Positions 10,600-19,425 of a DNA stretch of 64,000 bases are shown piece after piece; the first letter of the stretch is position 1, and every line of letters begins with the position of its first letter. The translations under genes and the position numbers were made by a program. The DNA is from Toxorhynchites rutilus septentrionalis (Eukaryota; Arthropoda; Insecta; Diptera; Culicidae), in the NCBI RefSeq assembly GCF_029784135.1, contig NC_073745.1:41682420-41746419 (forward strand). The letters are read 5' to 3'. Below the pieces are notes generated by a model. The model made no database searches. It was not told where the DNA came from and saw nothing but the letters and a program-made list of their open reading frames with translations.

Positions 10600-11143
10600 T
10601 CAATTGCCGAAAATTAACTTGTCAGAATTTAACTGAGAATTTGCAAATGGTTGCACATATCCTCGAATAGACCATCTGCTACGCTTAGTGAGGACAGCAA
10701 CCTGTGTACCATAAAGCATCACAGGTGCTATAACGGTTTCATACATTATTCTGGCAATTTGCCATGAGAGTGTGTATTTCATCAGTAAATCCATTATGAT
10801 TTTTGAAATATTAATGGCACTCCTACAGCGAGTACGGGTTGTCATGAGTCTATTCAACGATGAGATATACGCCCAAATATCGTAAAGGTTTAGTGGTCTT
10901 ATACATTCGGCCATGCACTAGCAGCTCAGCGGGATTCGAATCCGAACTTGGATTTCTCATAATAACCTTGCATTTATTTTCATTTAAATTTAACCCCACA
11001 TACGATAAATATTCTTTAATTTCAGCTAGAATCTGCTCAATATCAACGACAGGTTTTGATATTATTATGAGATCATCAGCGAACGCTAGAACCTTCGGAA
11101 AAGTAAAAAATTGTAAGGGGTTGTATGTAGGGCACGACCGCAT
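10600..11143 (-). pseudogene. Non-LTR reverse transcriptase relic, C-terminal half
   Basis: Minus-strand frames carry VLAFADDLIIISK, the catalytic FADD box of a non-LTR reverse transcriptase, then GLNLNENKCKVIM and PLRYLGVYL, the conserved segments after it. A frameshift near 10880 moves the reading to a second frame with MYETVIAPVMLYGTQVAVLTK, the thumb-side motif of LINE-type enzymes. The order and spacing fit the C-terminal half of the domain whose N-terminal half lies at 12248-12996. The enzyme copied element RNA at a nicked target; this copy is dead. The last motif is most like RTE-type elements, but I would not fix the clade. Confidence 0.75.
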
Positions 11144-11149
11144 ATTTTC

Positions 11150-12254
11150 GACGTAGAACTACGCAATTATATTATGCAATCCACTTGTTTACCACTTCAA
11201 ATAATATTTTAGAATGCATCGAAATATTTGTAATAGATTATGTTCTTCGTTACAAATAAATTTGATGAACGTCATTTAACGTTTGATATGATGCCTAGAA
11301 CTACCAAAATATGTGAACGGAAGGATTGTCAAATGATCATTGTATTTTACATTTCCCTCTGAAATTTGTTACACATCTCATGTTTACCTAGTCCTCGAAC
11401 CACGAAAGTTCATTCACCTCTAGTATTTGAAATGACGATTTCCCAGGCTTCTCAGTTTAAAAGTATGTTTTAGGGAAACATATCCCGGTATGCACAAAAA
11501 CAAGCGAATACAACAGTACTCAAAAGAAAAAATACCCCCGACTTGCATGTATTTGCAAAGCGGATTCCCCCAGCCACATTAGTTTTGAAGTCCATGTTAG
11601 GGAAACACAGCTCAGTGGGAAAAAAATCACTCGACTTGCATGTTTTGACAAAGCAGATTCCCCCAGGCACAATGATTTTGAAGTTCGTGTTAGGGAAACA
11701 CAGCTTGGTCTCAACAAAAATACCCACAACTTGCATGTATATTTGCAAAGCGCATTTCCACAGGTACATCGATTTTGAAGTCTGTGTTGGGGAAACCGTA
11801 AATCGGGCCAATCAAAACTTGGCAGCTAGGGCGTTTAGATAATGCTTGACATTTTACAGTTATTCAATTGTTCATCTCATGAAAAATAACTTTTTTTAAA
11901 TTGTGATAGACGCGTAGAAATAATTCCTATCAATTGATGCAAATATCTTTCCGATCTGTTAAGAAATGTTTGAATTATAAGCATTTGAAATACGGGTAGG
12001 GTTACCACTCAAATTGGCAGAACAAATGTATGGGAAGAAAGGAAGTTCTTTCAGTTTTCATGAATTTAAACCGTTTAGAGATTAACGAACTGTAATGTAT
12101 AGCATATCAATCTTAGAGAATTTTCGATTCGATTGGTGTGCAAATCACGAGAATTCGTTCGCAGTGAAAAAAGTTATTAACGTTAACTTTATTTCACAAA
12201 AACGTGACCTGTTTTCTGATTTGGCACCCTTCCTGAAAGACGTAGTTCTACGTC
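11150..12254. mobile_element. Inverted-repeat element inserted in the RT relic
   Basis: Ends GACGTAGAACTACG (11150-11163) and GACGTAGTTCTACGTC (12239-12254) are inverse copies of one terminal motif. The insertion separates the RT motif GIKQGCPLSPFIFNL (12.3-12.5 kb) from the FADD box (about 11.1 kb), which should be adjacent. The interior at 11850-11960 resembles the element at 7652-8903, and 12000-12254 resembles, in reverse, the stretch starting at 31341. No transposase is seen. Confidence 0.6.
11541..11810. repeat. Three tandem ~94 bp units
   Basis: Units start at about 11541, 11634 and 11729 with ACTTGCATGT, followed by GCAAAGC or a variant, then TTTTGAAGT and TGTTAGGGAAACACAG. The spacing is 93 and 95 bases. 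The array lies inside the 11150-12254 element, so it is part of that element or was captured by it. Confidence 0.75.
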
Positions 12255-12487
12255 AAAAAATTCTCCTGATTCAGTCGAAGATTTTCCACACCATCTTCAA
12301 CCGAAACCAACACTGCCTCCATAGTCAGGTTGAATATGAATGGAGAAAGAGGACATCCCTGTTTTATACCACGTGTCCGATGAAAACATTTTGTGACCTG
12401 CCCTTGCCACAGAACCTGTTGTTGTTCATCACGAAGGCATTCGAGTATTCTGTTTATGAATCGATTAGATACTCCTTTCCCTGTCAT
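12248..12487 (-). pseudogene. Non-LTR reverse transcriptase relic, central part
   Basis: The frame reads GKGVSNRFINRILECL and then TRGIKQGCPLSPFIFNL, the strongly conserved motif of the palm that precedes the FADD box. The frame then runs through LTMEAVLVSVEDGVENLRLN into the terminal repeat of the inserted element at 12254. Upstream it is separated from the SLDID-AFDRI segment by an AT-rich stretch of about 120 bases that is not protein-like. Confidence 0.75.
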
Positions 12488-12565
12488 TAAAGATTAATAT
12501 AAGAATAATACGAAATATGAATAGAAGGCAACATATTCATAAAATGTAAATATAAACTAATACGA

Positions 12566-12931
12566 TGGTAATCACTCATCTTTTAAAATTAAAGGAAGAG
12601 ACAACAACGAAATACGATCAAAAGCTTAATCAATGTCAAGTGACATTACCATGAGAGATTTTCCTGCATTCCAGGACTCCTGAAGTATCCTCTGGAGCAC
12701 GTACAAATGGTAAGTTGTGGATCTCCCTGCAAGGAATGCAGCTTGATGTACACCAATTGGCTCAATGGATTGCTGTAGCCTGTTTAGTGTCCAAATGGCA
12801 TAGCTTTTATAAGCGGTACAACTTGAGCAAATTCGTCGGTAATCATCAACTTTCTTCGGATTCTTTATCTTTCCAATAGGAACAATCAATACATGTTTCC
12901 ACTCACAAGGCATTTGATTCTCGAGCCATAC
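12566..12931 (-). pseudogene. Non-LTR reverse transcriptase relic, fingers region
   Basis: Reads VWLENQMPCEWKHVLIVPI, then KKVDDYRRI, QAAFLAGRST and SLDID, followed after a stop by AFDRI. These are the successive N-terminal motifs of non-LTR reverse transcriptases, including the first catalytic aspartate region. The family's usual order is retained. The start of the segment coincides with the acceptor of a 64 bp intron-like insertion at 12932-12995. Confidence 0.75.
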
Positions 12932-12995
12932 CTATTAGAAGCGAATGAACTATTCTATGTTATGACTTAGACAAGAAAAAGAAGAAGAGACATAC
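12932..12995 (-). other. 64 bp GT-AG intron-like insertion in the RT relic
   Basis: On the minus strand the sequence is GGAAAAG then GTATGT, a pyrimidine-rich stretch, and TTCTAATAG then GTATGG. Removing it joins LEK to VWLENQMP, the uninterrupted form expected from the family at this point. Length, donor, acceptor and pyrimidine content fit a short insect intron, although retrotransposons of this class normally have none. A chance insertion is not excluded. Confidence 0.45.
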
Positions 12996-13703
12996 CTTTT
13001 CCAACATGAATAGTGTTATTGCCACAATATTTGAAAAATTCGGCTGTCTACTCCTGGTGTTTTTCCATTTTTCATACTGTCAATTATATCACATATCTCT
13101 TGCAGGGTCGGAGCATCTGGCCTTTCTCCTGTTTTTTTCAATCAACTGATCATGAATAAGTGAAAAGCCAATATTATCTGATACCTAGTCTTGAAGTTTT
13201 ATGGAATTGTTCCATTTTAGTTGGACTATCTTCTTCTTGAAACTTTTTAGACAACGATAAGTTCGGCTTATGCGCTCTCCTTCGAGATAGATGTTTAGGC
13301 CAACGAAGAATGCCTCGATGTCTTTCTCTTCGCATTCCTTCAGCTTGTTCCTCAGCACTTCCCGTGCTTCGGCCAGTTTATGAGCCCACTTAGGGTTAAC
13401 TGAACAGTTGACCCAAAACGAATATTTTTTAACTTGTGCAAGTGCTACACGACTCGCTTGCTCTGGGGGAAGTATAGTGGGTTTCTTGAGAGTAATATTG
13501 GCAGCTTCCTGAATTTTATCTCTTAGGTCGATCCACTGTACTTCGATACCAACCTGCTGGCCTAGCGGTACCGCTTTCTGAGCCAATTGTTTTTGAAAAT
13601 TCTCTCTAATTGTGTTGTCCTGCAACAACCTTGGTTCAATGTTTGTTCGGTATTGATACGATGATTTTTTTTTCGAATGAGAGCTATGTTCTTTGCTCCA
13701 CAC
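12996..13703 (-). pseudogene. Non-LTR element relic, region upstream of RT
   Basis: A frame of about 172 residues (13185-13703) with charged, helical-looking sequence (KWAHKLAEAREVLRNKLKE, then RISRTYRCLKSFKKK) lies where the linker upstream of the RT domain would be. After a stop and frameshift comes PTLQEICDIIDSMKNGKTPG, which matches the start of the RT domain in many LINE elements. No endonuclease domain is recognisable upstream. Confidence 0.6.
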
Positions 13704-14190
13704 TTTAATATTTTTTCTCTATTATAATAATGTATTCATGATAAACAGTATATAATATGTTACTATGTTGCTCAGCGTTTGCATATGTACATGTAACAAT
13801 AACTATGTTTGTATAGGTATTCATGTAAGTATTTGTGTGTTTGACCTTAAATCACGTTTATAAATGTGCACTTGTGATCATGTAAACCCGTAGTTATTTA
13901 ATTCTTTAATTCACAATCCTTTAATTCTTTAACTCATTTGTTCATTAATTCTTTTTTAATTATTAAATTCTAAATGCTTCAACTATTTTATACTTCAATT
14001 TCTAAATCCTTATTGCTTTAACTCTTGAATTTTTAAATGTTTCATTCTCCCTTTTCTTTCACCCTTTAATTCTGTATCCCTCCAATCCTTCAATTCTATA
14101 ATCCTTTTATTAAATTGACTCTTTCATTCTCCCATCGTTTATTCTTTGATCTAATCCTGCCGTCGCGAATTATAAAGTTATAAAGAGTGC
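13704..14190. other. AT-rich spacer, no gene
   Basis: Contains loose runs of TTTAATTC / TTCTTTAAT wording between about 13900 and 14150, which look like degenerate short-period repeats. No gene seen. Confidence 0.4.
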
Positions 14191-14395
14191 GATTGATTCT
14201 AGTAGAAACCTTCTCAGGTTTCCCAAAGATAACTTCCCGTCATCATGATTAGATTTGTATAAAGTGTATGTGCGGTGCATAACCGAAATGAATATTTCTA
14301 AAGAAGTTCCCTCGGTTACCTTCTTTGGTTTCCAAAATATAATTACTATCCGCCTGTACGATTAAAAAAAAAAGCACACACGATGAATTACTGAG
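14191..14395. repeat. Diverged repeat field (left part)
   Basis: Repeats the phrase ACCTTCTCAGGTTTCCNAAA followed by GATAACT and, further on, TATAAAGTGTATGTGCG. Related copies lie at 15799-16150 and 22600-22720. This is the host sequence into which the DD37E element and the Bel/Pao element inserted. Spacing is irregular (about 50-105 bases). Confidence 0.55.
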
Positions 14396-14624
14396 TAAAG
14401 GGCGAACACGAAATTATTGCCACACCGAAAATGTCATGCCAATTTTCTTATAATGTTTAGAATCAAACCAAAATTTTAGGGTAGTTTTATACATATATTT
14501 ACTTCAAAAATCAAAAGAAAAGTTAATCGATGGAGCCTTGAGTGTAAAATTGAACGCATTTTCGCTTGATGCCCTCCATCAAAGTCTTTACAGTGTCATC
14601 CGGTACCAGTTTCTCAGTTTATTT

Positions 14625-15657
14625 TCCATTTTTTTAACATGTCCTTCTCGTCTTTGACTGTCTTCTTGCTCTTCCGAAGTTCCCGCTTCATTATTGTCCA
14701 GTACTGCTCCACCGGGTGCAGCTCCGGACAGTTTGGCGGGTTCATGTCCTTTGCAACATGACCGATGAAACCTAATCATAACGGTGGAAAGTTATCTTTT
14801 GAAAAACTGAGAAGGTAACCTAGAAAACTAATCTAAAATTAATCATTGCACATACGCTTTATAGATATCATTGGAACAAAATGGACAGAATTGGCCTCAT
14901 ACTACTCCAGGACACTTTTAGAATAGTGGCATGATGCCAAATCTGACCAAAATAGCGGAGCTTCGTCGTGCTGCTGCAAGAACGGCAAAAGGCGCTTCTC
15001 GAGACACTCAGATTTGTAGATCTCGCCATTTACTGTGCCCTTTGTCACGAAAGGCTCACTCCTCAGTCCGCAAGAGCAGATGGCCTGCCAAACGAGATAT
15101 TTGGAGGCGAACTTCGACATTTTCTTCTTCTTAAATTTTTCGTCCACATCGAACTTGCTCTTGCCGGTGAAAAACTCCAACCACGGAATTTGCTTAAAAT
15201 CGACTTTAATATACGTTTCGTCGTCCATCACACAGCAGCCATATTTTTGTTCAGCATCTCTCTTCCGTGCCCGAGCTTTAGCCGTCGATTGTTGCCGCTC
15301 ATCGCGAATTGGGAAGTTCTGTACCTTGTATGTATGTAGTCCAGCTCTCTTCTTTGCATTCTGGACGTAGCTCTGCGACATGCCGATCTTTTTAGTTAAA
15401 TCACGACTGGAGACGTTGGGATTTGCTTTAATCATCCGCTTCACTTTTCCCTCCGTCTTTTTGTTCTCCGGTCCCGGTTTTCTTCCAGCTCCTTTGCCGT
15501 GGTCCAACGTCCACCGCTTCAACATTCTGGAGACGGTTGAATGGTGAATGTTCAACATTTTTCCCAACTGCCGGTGCGACAGGTCAGGAAATTTCAGGTG
15601 TTTGGAAAGAATTTGTTCTCTCGACTCGCGTTGGTTCACCTCCATTTTCGTTGAATC
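14625..15657 (-). pseudogene. DD37E transposase, broken
   Basis: Cut-and-paste transposase that binds the element ends and catalyses excision and insertion at TA. The likely start is the methionine of MEVNQRESREQ (15645), since the 44 residues before it in the open frame do not resemble the family. An N-terminal helix-turn-helix (SHRQLGKMLNIHHSTVSRML) is followed by a basic GRKPGPENKK, the second DNA-binding half, then the catalytic region with VMDDETY (first Asp) and SDLASCHYSK (second Asp). The frame ends at a TAG at about 14902, in place of the conserved Trp after VLE. Seventeen codons after the first Asp-region break, after FVP, 120 bp of repeat intervene (14752-14871), and then KDMNPPN and PELHPVEQYW (catalytic Glu) continue in the same frame. 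Further decay follows. Inactive. Confidence 0.85.
14752..14871. repeat. 120 bp of the flanking repeat inside the transposase gene
   Basis: The stretch reads, on the minus strand, TGATATCTATAAAGCGTATG onward to GGTTTCATCGGTCA, nearly the same as the plus-strand flank at about 15881-15995. It separates the transposase codons for FVP from those for KDMN. It is in the opposite orientation to the copy outside the element. Its length is a multiple of three but it brings stops. Confidence 0.7.
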
Positions 15658-15796
15658 GAGAAACACGACTTCGAGTTTGACAGCATGTAGACAATACACA
15701 TCAATGAGAAAGTGTGCAAAATTTGGTTGAATTTTACCCAATGGTAAAAAAGTTATGCCCTGTTGAATGTGTCGCAATAATTTCGTGTTCGCCCTT

Positions 15797-16155
15797 TATA
15801 TCACCAAGTCGATTAGTTTCTAGTTTTAGAGGGATTCCATCGGTTACCTTCTCAGGTTTCCTAAATGTAACTCTCTGCTGTAGTGATATCTATAAGGCGT
15901 ATGCGCAATGATTAATTTTCGATTAGTTTTCTAGGTTACCTTCTCAGTTTTTCATAAGATAACTTTCCGCCGTTATGATTAGGTTTCATCGGTCACCTTT
16001 TCAAGTTGACCAGAGATAATATCAGCCTCCAAATAGTTTTGAAACATAATACGAGTAATTAATCACAAAATATAGGCTTAAAAATAACCTCGGTCTTCTA
16101 TTTAATAATATTTTGAACGATAATATAAGTAACAAACATAAAAAAACTACACATG
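15797..16155. repeat. Diverged repeat field (middle part)
   Basis: Repeats CGGTTACCTTCTCAGGTTTC and GATAACTTTCCGCCGTTATG modules as in 14191-14395 and 22600-22720. The last five bases (ACATG, 16151-16155) are the left target duplication of the Bel/Pao element. Confidence 0.55.
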
Positions 16156-16562
16156 TGTTTGTACTCAGTGTCGCTTTATAGCAAAAATCAAATACCTTAG
16201 TGTAGACTTCGGAAGACTAGTGAAGAATTTTTCAGTCATTCGTTTAACACTCGCTTATCGCTCGATCATCATTTTTATCACCGTTCAGTTATACCGTCAG
16301 CCACCGAACGAGACAGAAGCGAATTCTACGCTCTGTCCGGAATTAAATAAAGTTTTGTTACAAGTTATAAGTTTCCCGCCAATTATTTCGAAGTGGTTTG
16401 ATCACCGTCATATCACCGATTGATTGTGTTGTGTCGAGTTAAATCCCGCTGCTGTGTACTCCCAGTTTTGATCTGTTCATCGCTGGCAACATCGCTCGCT
16501 TCAAGCAGTTTCATATTCCACCATTGGACGAGGTGATAAGGTGAGCCCGACCTGCCCCAACA
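16156..16562 (+). repeat. 5' LTR of Bel/Pao element
   Basis: 407 bp, TGTTTGTACTCAG to GCCCCAACA. No difference from the 3' LTR found by eye. It should hold the promoter and polyadenylation signals: an AATAAA lies inside GAATTAAATAAAG near 16343-16350. Preceded directly by the ACATG target duplication. Confidence 0.95.
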
Positions 16563-16568
16563 TATTTC

Positions 16569-16586
16569 TGGTGCCGTGACCAGGAT
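16569..16586 (+). promoter_or_regulatory. Primer-binding site
   Basis: TGGTGCCGTGACCAGGAT begins six bases after the 5' LTR. The TGG start pairs with the CCA end of a tRNA, which primes minus-strand DNA synthesis. I cannot say which tRNA without a search. Confidence 0.7.
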
Positions 16587-17392
16587 TGGGTATTGCCGCT
16601 TTTTTCGCCATCACCCAAGTGAACAACGGTTCAATAGCGACTATTGTTTTCCACGTTACAATTGGCCGACGCTGTCGCCATTGTGATGCGACACAATCGA
16701 AAGACAATCTATTGAGACCACACCATCATTGTGAACAAACCAACGATTGAACAATTGACCAATTGTTCAACCCGGCATTGTTAAATGCATGCTGACAATT
16801 TCTGGTGTTACCGAATTTTAATTATTCAAGTCCTAATTACTCGAGCATCAGGTAAAGTACCTCTCCAATCTGCGCAAGAAGCCACACAGGTGCTTTTAGA
16901 TTTGCTTTCCGATATTTTGCATGTTATTTCCCCATCTCATCGGTGCTGAGTAACAAGCATCAAGTGATTACGTGAACCAGAAACCACTCCACACAACGTA
17001 GGTCCGATCCGATTCCAGCCGCATGGTACCGTAAAGGTGGCGGCCGTTGCTCTATGCTGAAACTCAACCGGCGTAGGAAGAGTTTTCCACGATTGCTACC
17101 AGTCGTTGATCAACGAGTAGCTGATTATTTCCAATTCCCGCCAACTTTCCGTCGTTTACCAGAAGTGAATAGAAGTCACCCGGGCAGAAGAAAAATAATT
17201 CACCATCCCACGAGGCAAGTTGCTCATCTGCGTTCCTGGGTTCCCGTTTTGTAATTCATACAAGGCATTTCAAGCCTTGGTCAAGGTTAGTACCTGTCCA
17301 AGTAAATTATTTGTGTCAGTGCGGGGCTACCTGGTCTTGTATTTCAGCAGGCTTTCTTCCTTCCTGTGTGGTCGGCGTTCTATTGATCTACA
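16587..17392 (+). other. Untranslated leader of the Bel/Pao element
   Basis: About 800 bases between the primer-binding site and the gag start, with only short overlapping frames. Such leaders carry the packaging signal in LTR elements; no specific signal can be identified here. Confidence 0.6.
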
Positions 17393-19342
17393 ATGGCCGA
17401 CGCTCGATCGAAGGAACAAATGGTGACGCGGAGAATGACCCTGCTGGCGTCGCTGTCACGTGCGGAGCAATTCATCGAACAGTACGTCACTGAACGGGAT
17501 GGGCTCGAGGTGCAGATCCGGCTAGAGAATCTGGATATACTGTGGGCATCATTGGAGGAAGTGCAGACTGCCCTAGAGGATTTGGAGGATACCAACGAAG
17601 GTAAAATGTTAAATCTCCAATACCGCGCTTCTATGGAGCCTAGGCTGTTCAGAGTAAAGGCGATGCTTAAGGCTAAACTACCAACTCCTGTTATTCCTCA
17701 CGAAAACCGCCCCCTTGAAAACCCCCCTCGTTCGTCGTCCGCTTTGTCCGGTTTGAGGTTGCCAACAATTTCGCTTCCGGATTTTGACGGAGATTACAAG
17801 CAGTGGCTTACCTTCCACGATACGTTTCTCGCATTGATCCACGAGAACGTAGAACTTCCACCGATCCAGAAGTTCCATTACCTCCGTGCAGCGGTGAAGG
17901 ATGAAGCAGCGCAAATCATCGAAACGATTGCCATCAGTGCGGCCAACTATCCACTGGCTTGGCAAACATTGGTCGCTCGTTATTCCAACAAGTATCTATT
18001 GAAAAAGCGACATTTACAAGACCTGTTGGAAATTCCCAGGATGAAAAAGGAGACCGCTGCCGCGTTGCATTCCGCGGTAGACGATTTTCAGAGGCACGTG
18101 AAAATCCTAGAACAATTGGGTGAGCCAACTGCACATTGGAGTACCCTGCTGGAGCATCTGTTGTGCATACGATTGCATGATGACACAATCCGAGCATGGG
18201 AGGATCATGCAGAGACTGTCGGAAACCAAACGTACAAATGCTTGGTAGAATTTTTGGAAAAACGCATCCGTGTTCTTGAGAGTGTTTCGGTCAACCATAA
18301 TAATATAGCTCACCAAACCACGCCCGCTGCAGGTGTCAACAGTACTCATCATCGAAGACCCTCGTTACCGTTTAAAATGTCTACTCACGCCGTCACGGAA
18401 AGTTCAGCCCCCAAATGCCATGCATGTGATCAGCATCATCCCCTAGTAAGATGTTCGAAATTCGAGAAGATGACGCTAGCTGAGCGTTTACGTACAGTGA
18501 ACTCAAAACGACTCTGCCTAAACTGCTTTCGCCATGATCACTTCGCCCGTGATTGCTCCTCTTCCTACAGTTGTCGGGTGTGCAAGAAAAAGCACCATTC
18601 CATGTTGCACCCTGGGTACATTGAGAATTCCAACAGATTTGGTACTGAATCGCCATCCAACAGCGCGATTTATTCGGGTGGTCCACCACAACAATCATCC
18701 AACGTTCAATCCAGAATTTCATTTCAAGAAGTTTCTAACGCATTGAAGTTACAGACAGTGAAATGCAGCAGCACGATTTACAATCCCCACCCAACCGTGT
18801 TCATGCTAACAGTGGTGCTGCGCATCGTAGATGTTTACGGGAAGGAGCACTTCGCCCGTGCTCTGCTGGACAGTGCCTCTCAGCCGAACCTAATGTCCGA
18901 TCGTTTGGCTCAACTGCTCCGTTTGCGTCGACAGAAGGTGAATGTTCTCGTTCATGGAATTGGTGAGAAGCCTGAACATGCTACGGAGTCTGTGACGACT
19001 AAAATCCTCTCCCGCAAAAATGAATTCGCTAAAGATGTTAGCTTTTTAGTTCTCAAGCGAATGATGTCAAAACTGCCAGCTGAAGATGTACGTGTTGAAA
19101 GATGGAATCTACCCGGCGACGTGTTCCTAGCTGATCCAGGATTCAATCGGTCGAGCGAGATCGATCTCGTCATAGGAACTCAATTTTTCTTCGATTGTTT
19201 CCCCACAGCGTCTAAAATTCAACTCTCAGGTAATCTTCCCATAATGATTGACAGCGTGTTTGGCTGGATATTTGCTGGAAATTGTCATCTAGTTCCATCT
19301 GCCAGTGATGCCGTTAGCTGCAGACCGTCACCTATGGACTAG
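17393..19342 (+). CDS. Bel/Pao gag-protease polyprotein (truncated by internal deletion)
   Basis: 649 codons. The N-terminal part (about residues 1-350) is the gag capsid region, with a charged helical start and the conserved LPTISLPDFDGD and WLTFHDTF segments. A zinc-binding set follows: CHACDQHH with a downstream Cys, the CCHC knuckle CLNCFRHDHFARDC at 375-388, and CRVCKKKHH just after. These bind element RNA. The aspartic protease follows, with its catalytic Asp at about residue 493 in ALLDSASQPNLMS; it would cut the polyprotein. The frame should continue into reverse transcriptase, but a deletion at about 19325-19340 shifts the frame and a TAG ends it at 19340. The start is the first ATG opening the gag homology. 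Confidence 0.9.
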   Translation: MADARSKEQMVTRRMTLLASLSRAEQFIEQYVTERDGLEVQIRLENLDILWASLEEVQTALEDLEDTNEGKMLNLQYRASMEPRLFRVKAMLKAKLPTPVIPHENRPLENPPRSSSALSGLRLPTISLPDFDGDYKQWLTFHDTFLALIHENVELPPIQKFHYLRAAVKDEAAQIIETIAISAANYPLAWQTLVARYSNKYLLKKRHLQDLLEIPRMKKETAAALHSAVDDFQRHVKILEQLGEPTAHWSTLLEHLLCIRLHDDTIRAWEDHAETVGNQTYKCLVEFLEKRIRVLESVSVNHNNIAHQTTPAAGVNSTHHRRPSLPFKMSTHAVTESSAPKCHACDQHHPLVRCSKFEKMTLAERLRTVNSKRLCLNCFRHDHFARDCSSSYSCRVCKKKHHSMLHPGYIENSNRFGTESPSNSAIYSGGPPQQSSNVQSRISFQEVSNALKLQTVKCSSTIYNPHPTVFMLTVVLRIVDVYGKEHFARALLDSASQPNLMSDRLAQLLRLRRQKVNVLVHGIGEKPEHATESVTTKILSRKNEFAKDVSFLVLKRMMSKLPAEDVRVERWNLPGDVFLADPGFNRSSEIDLVIGTQFFFDCFPTASKIQLSGNLPIMIDSVFGWIFAGNCHLVPSASDAVSCRPSPMD

Positions 19343-19425
19343 TTCCTTCATCTTTTCTCGCCACTAGAACGCTACAGCAGCTTGCTGAAGATGATGGTGA
19401 CGTTTATCCTCTGGGAGCCGCTGCA

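Larger units (their letters stand above)
14398..15796 (-). mobile_element. DD37E Tc1/mariner-type transposon, interrupted
   Basis: Inverted ends match in reverse: AAGGGCGAACACGAAATTAT begins both, and similarity covers about 27 bases (14398-14424 and 15770-15796) with one mismatch. Both sides carry the TA target duplication (14396-14397 and 15797-15798). At 1399 bp it is longer than a typical element of about 1.3 kb because 120 bp of the surrounding repeat is embedded in the transposase gene (14752-14871). It lies in the 14.2-22.7 kb repeat field. Confidence 0.85.

Noticed and set aside
14902..15777. Using the first ATG of the long DD37E frame as the protein start
   Set aside because: The first 44 residues lie partly in the terminal region of the element and do not match the family; the Met of MEVNQRESREQ fits better.
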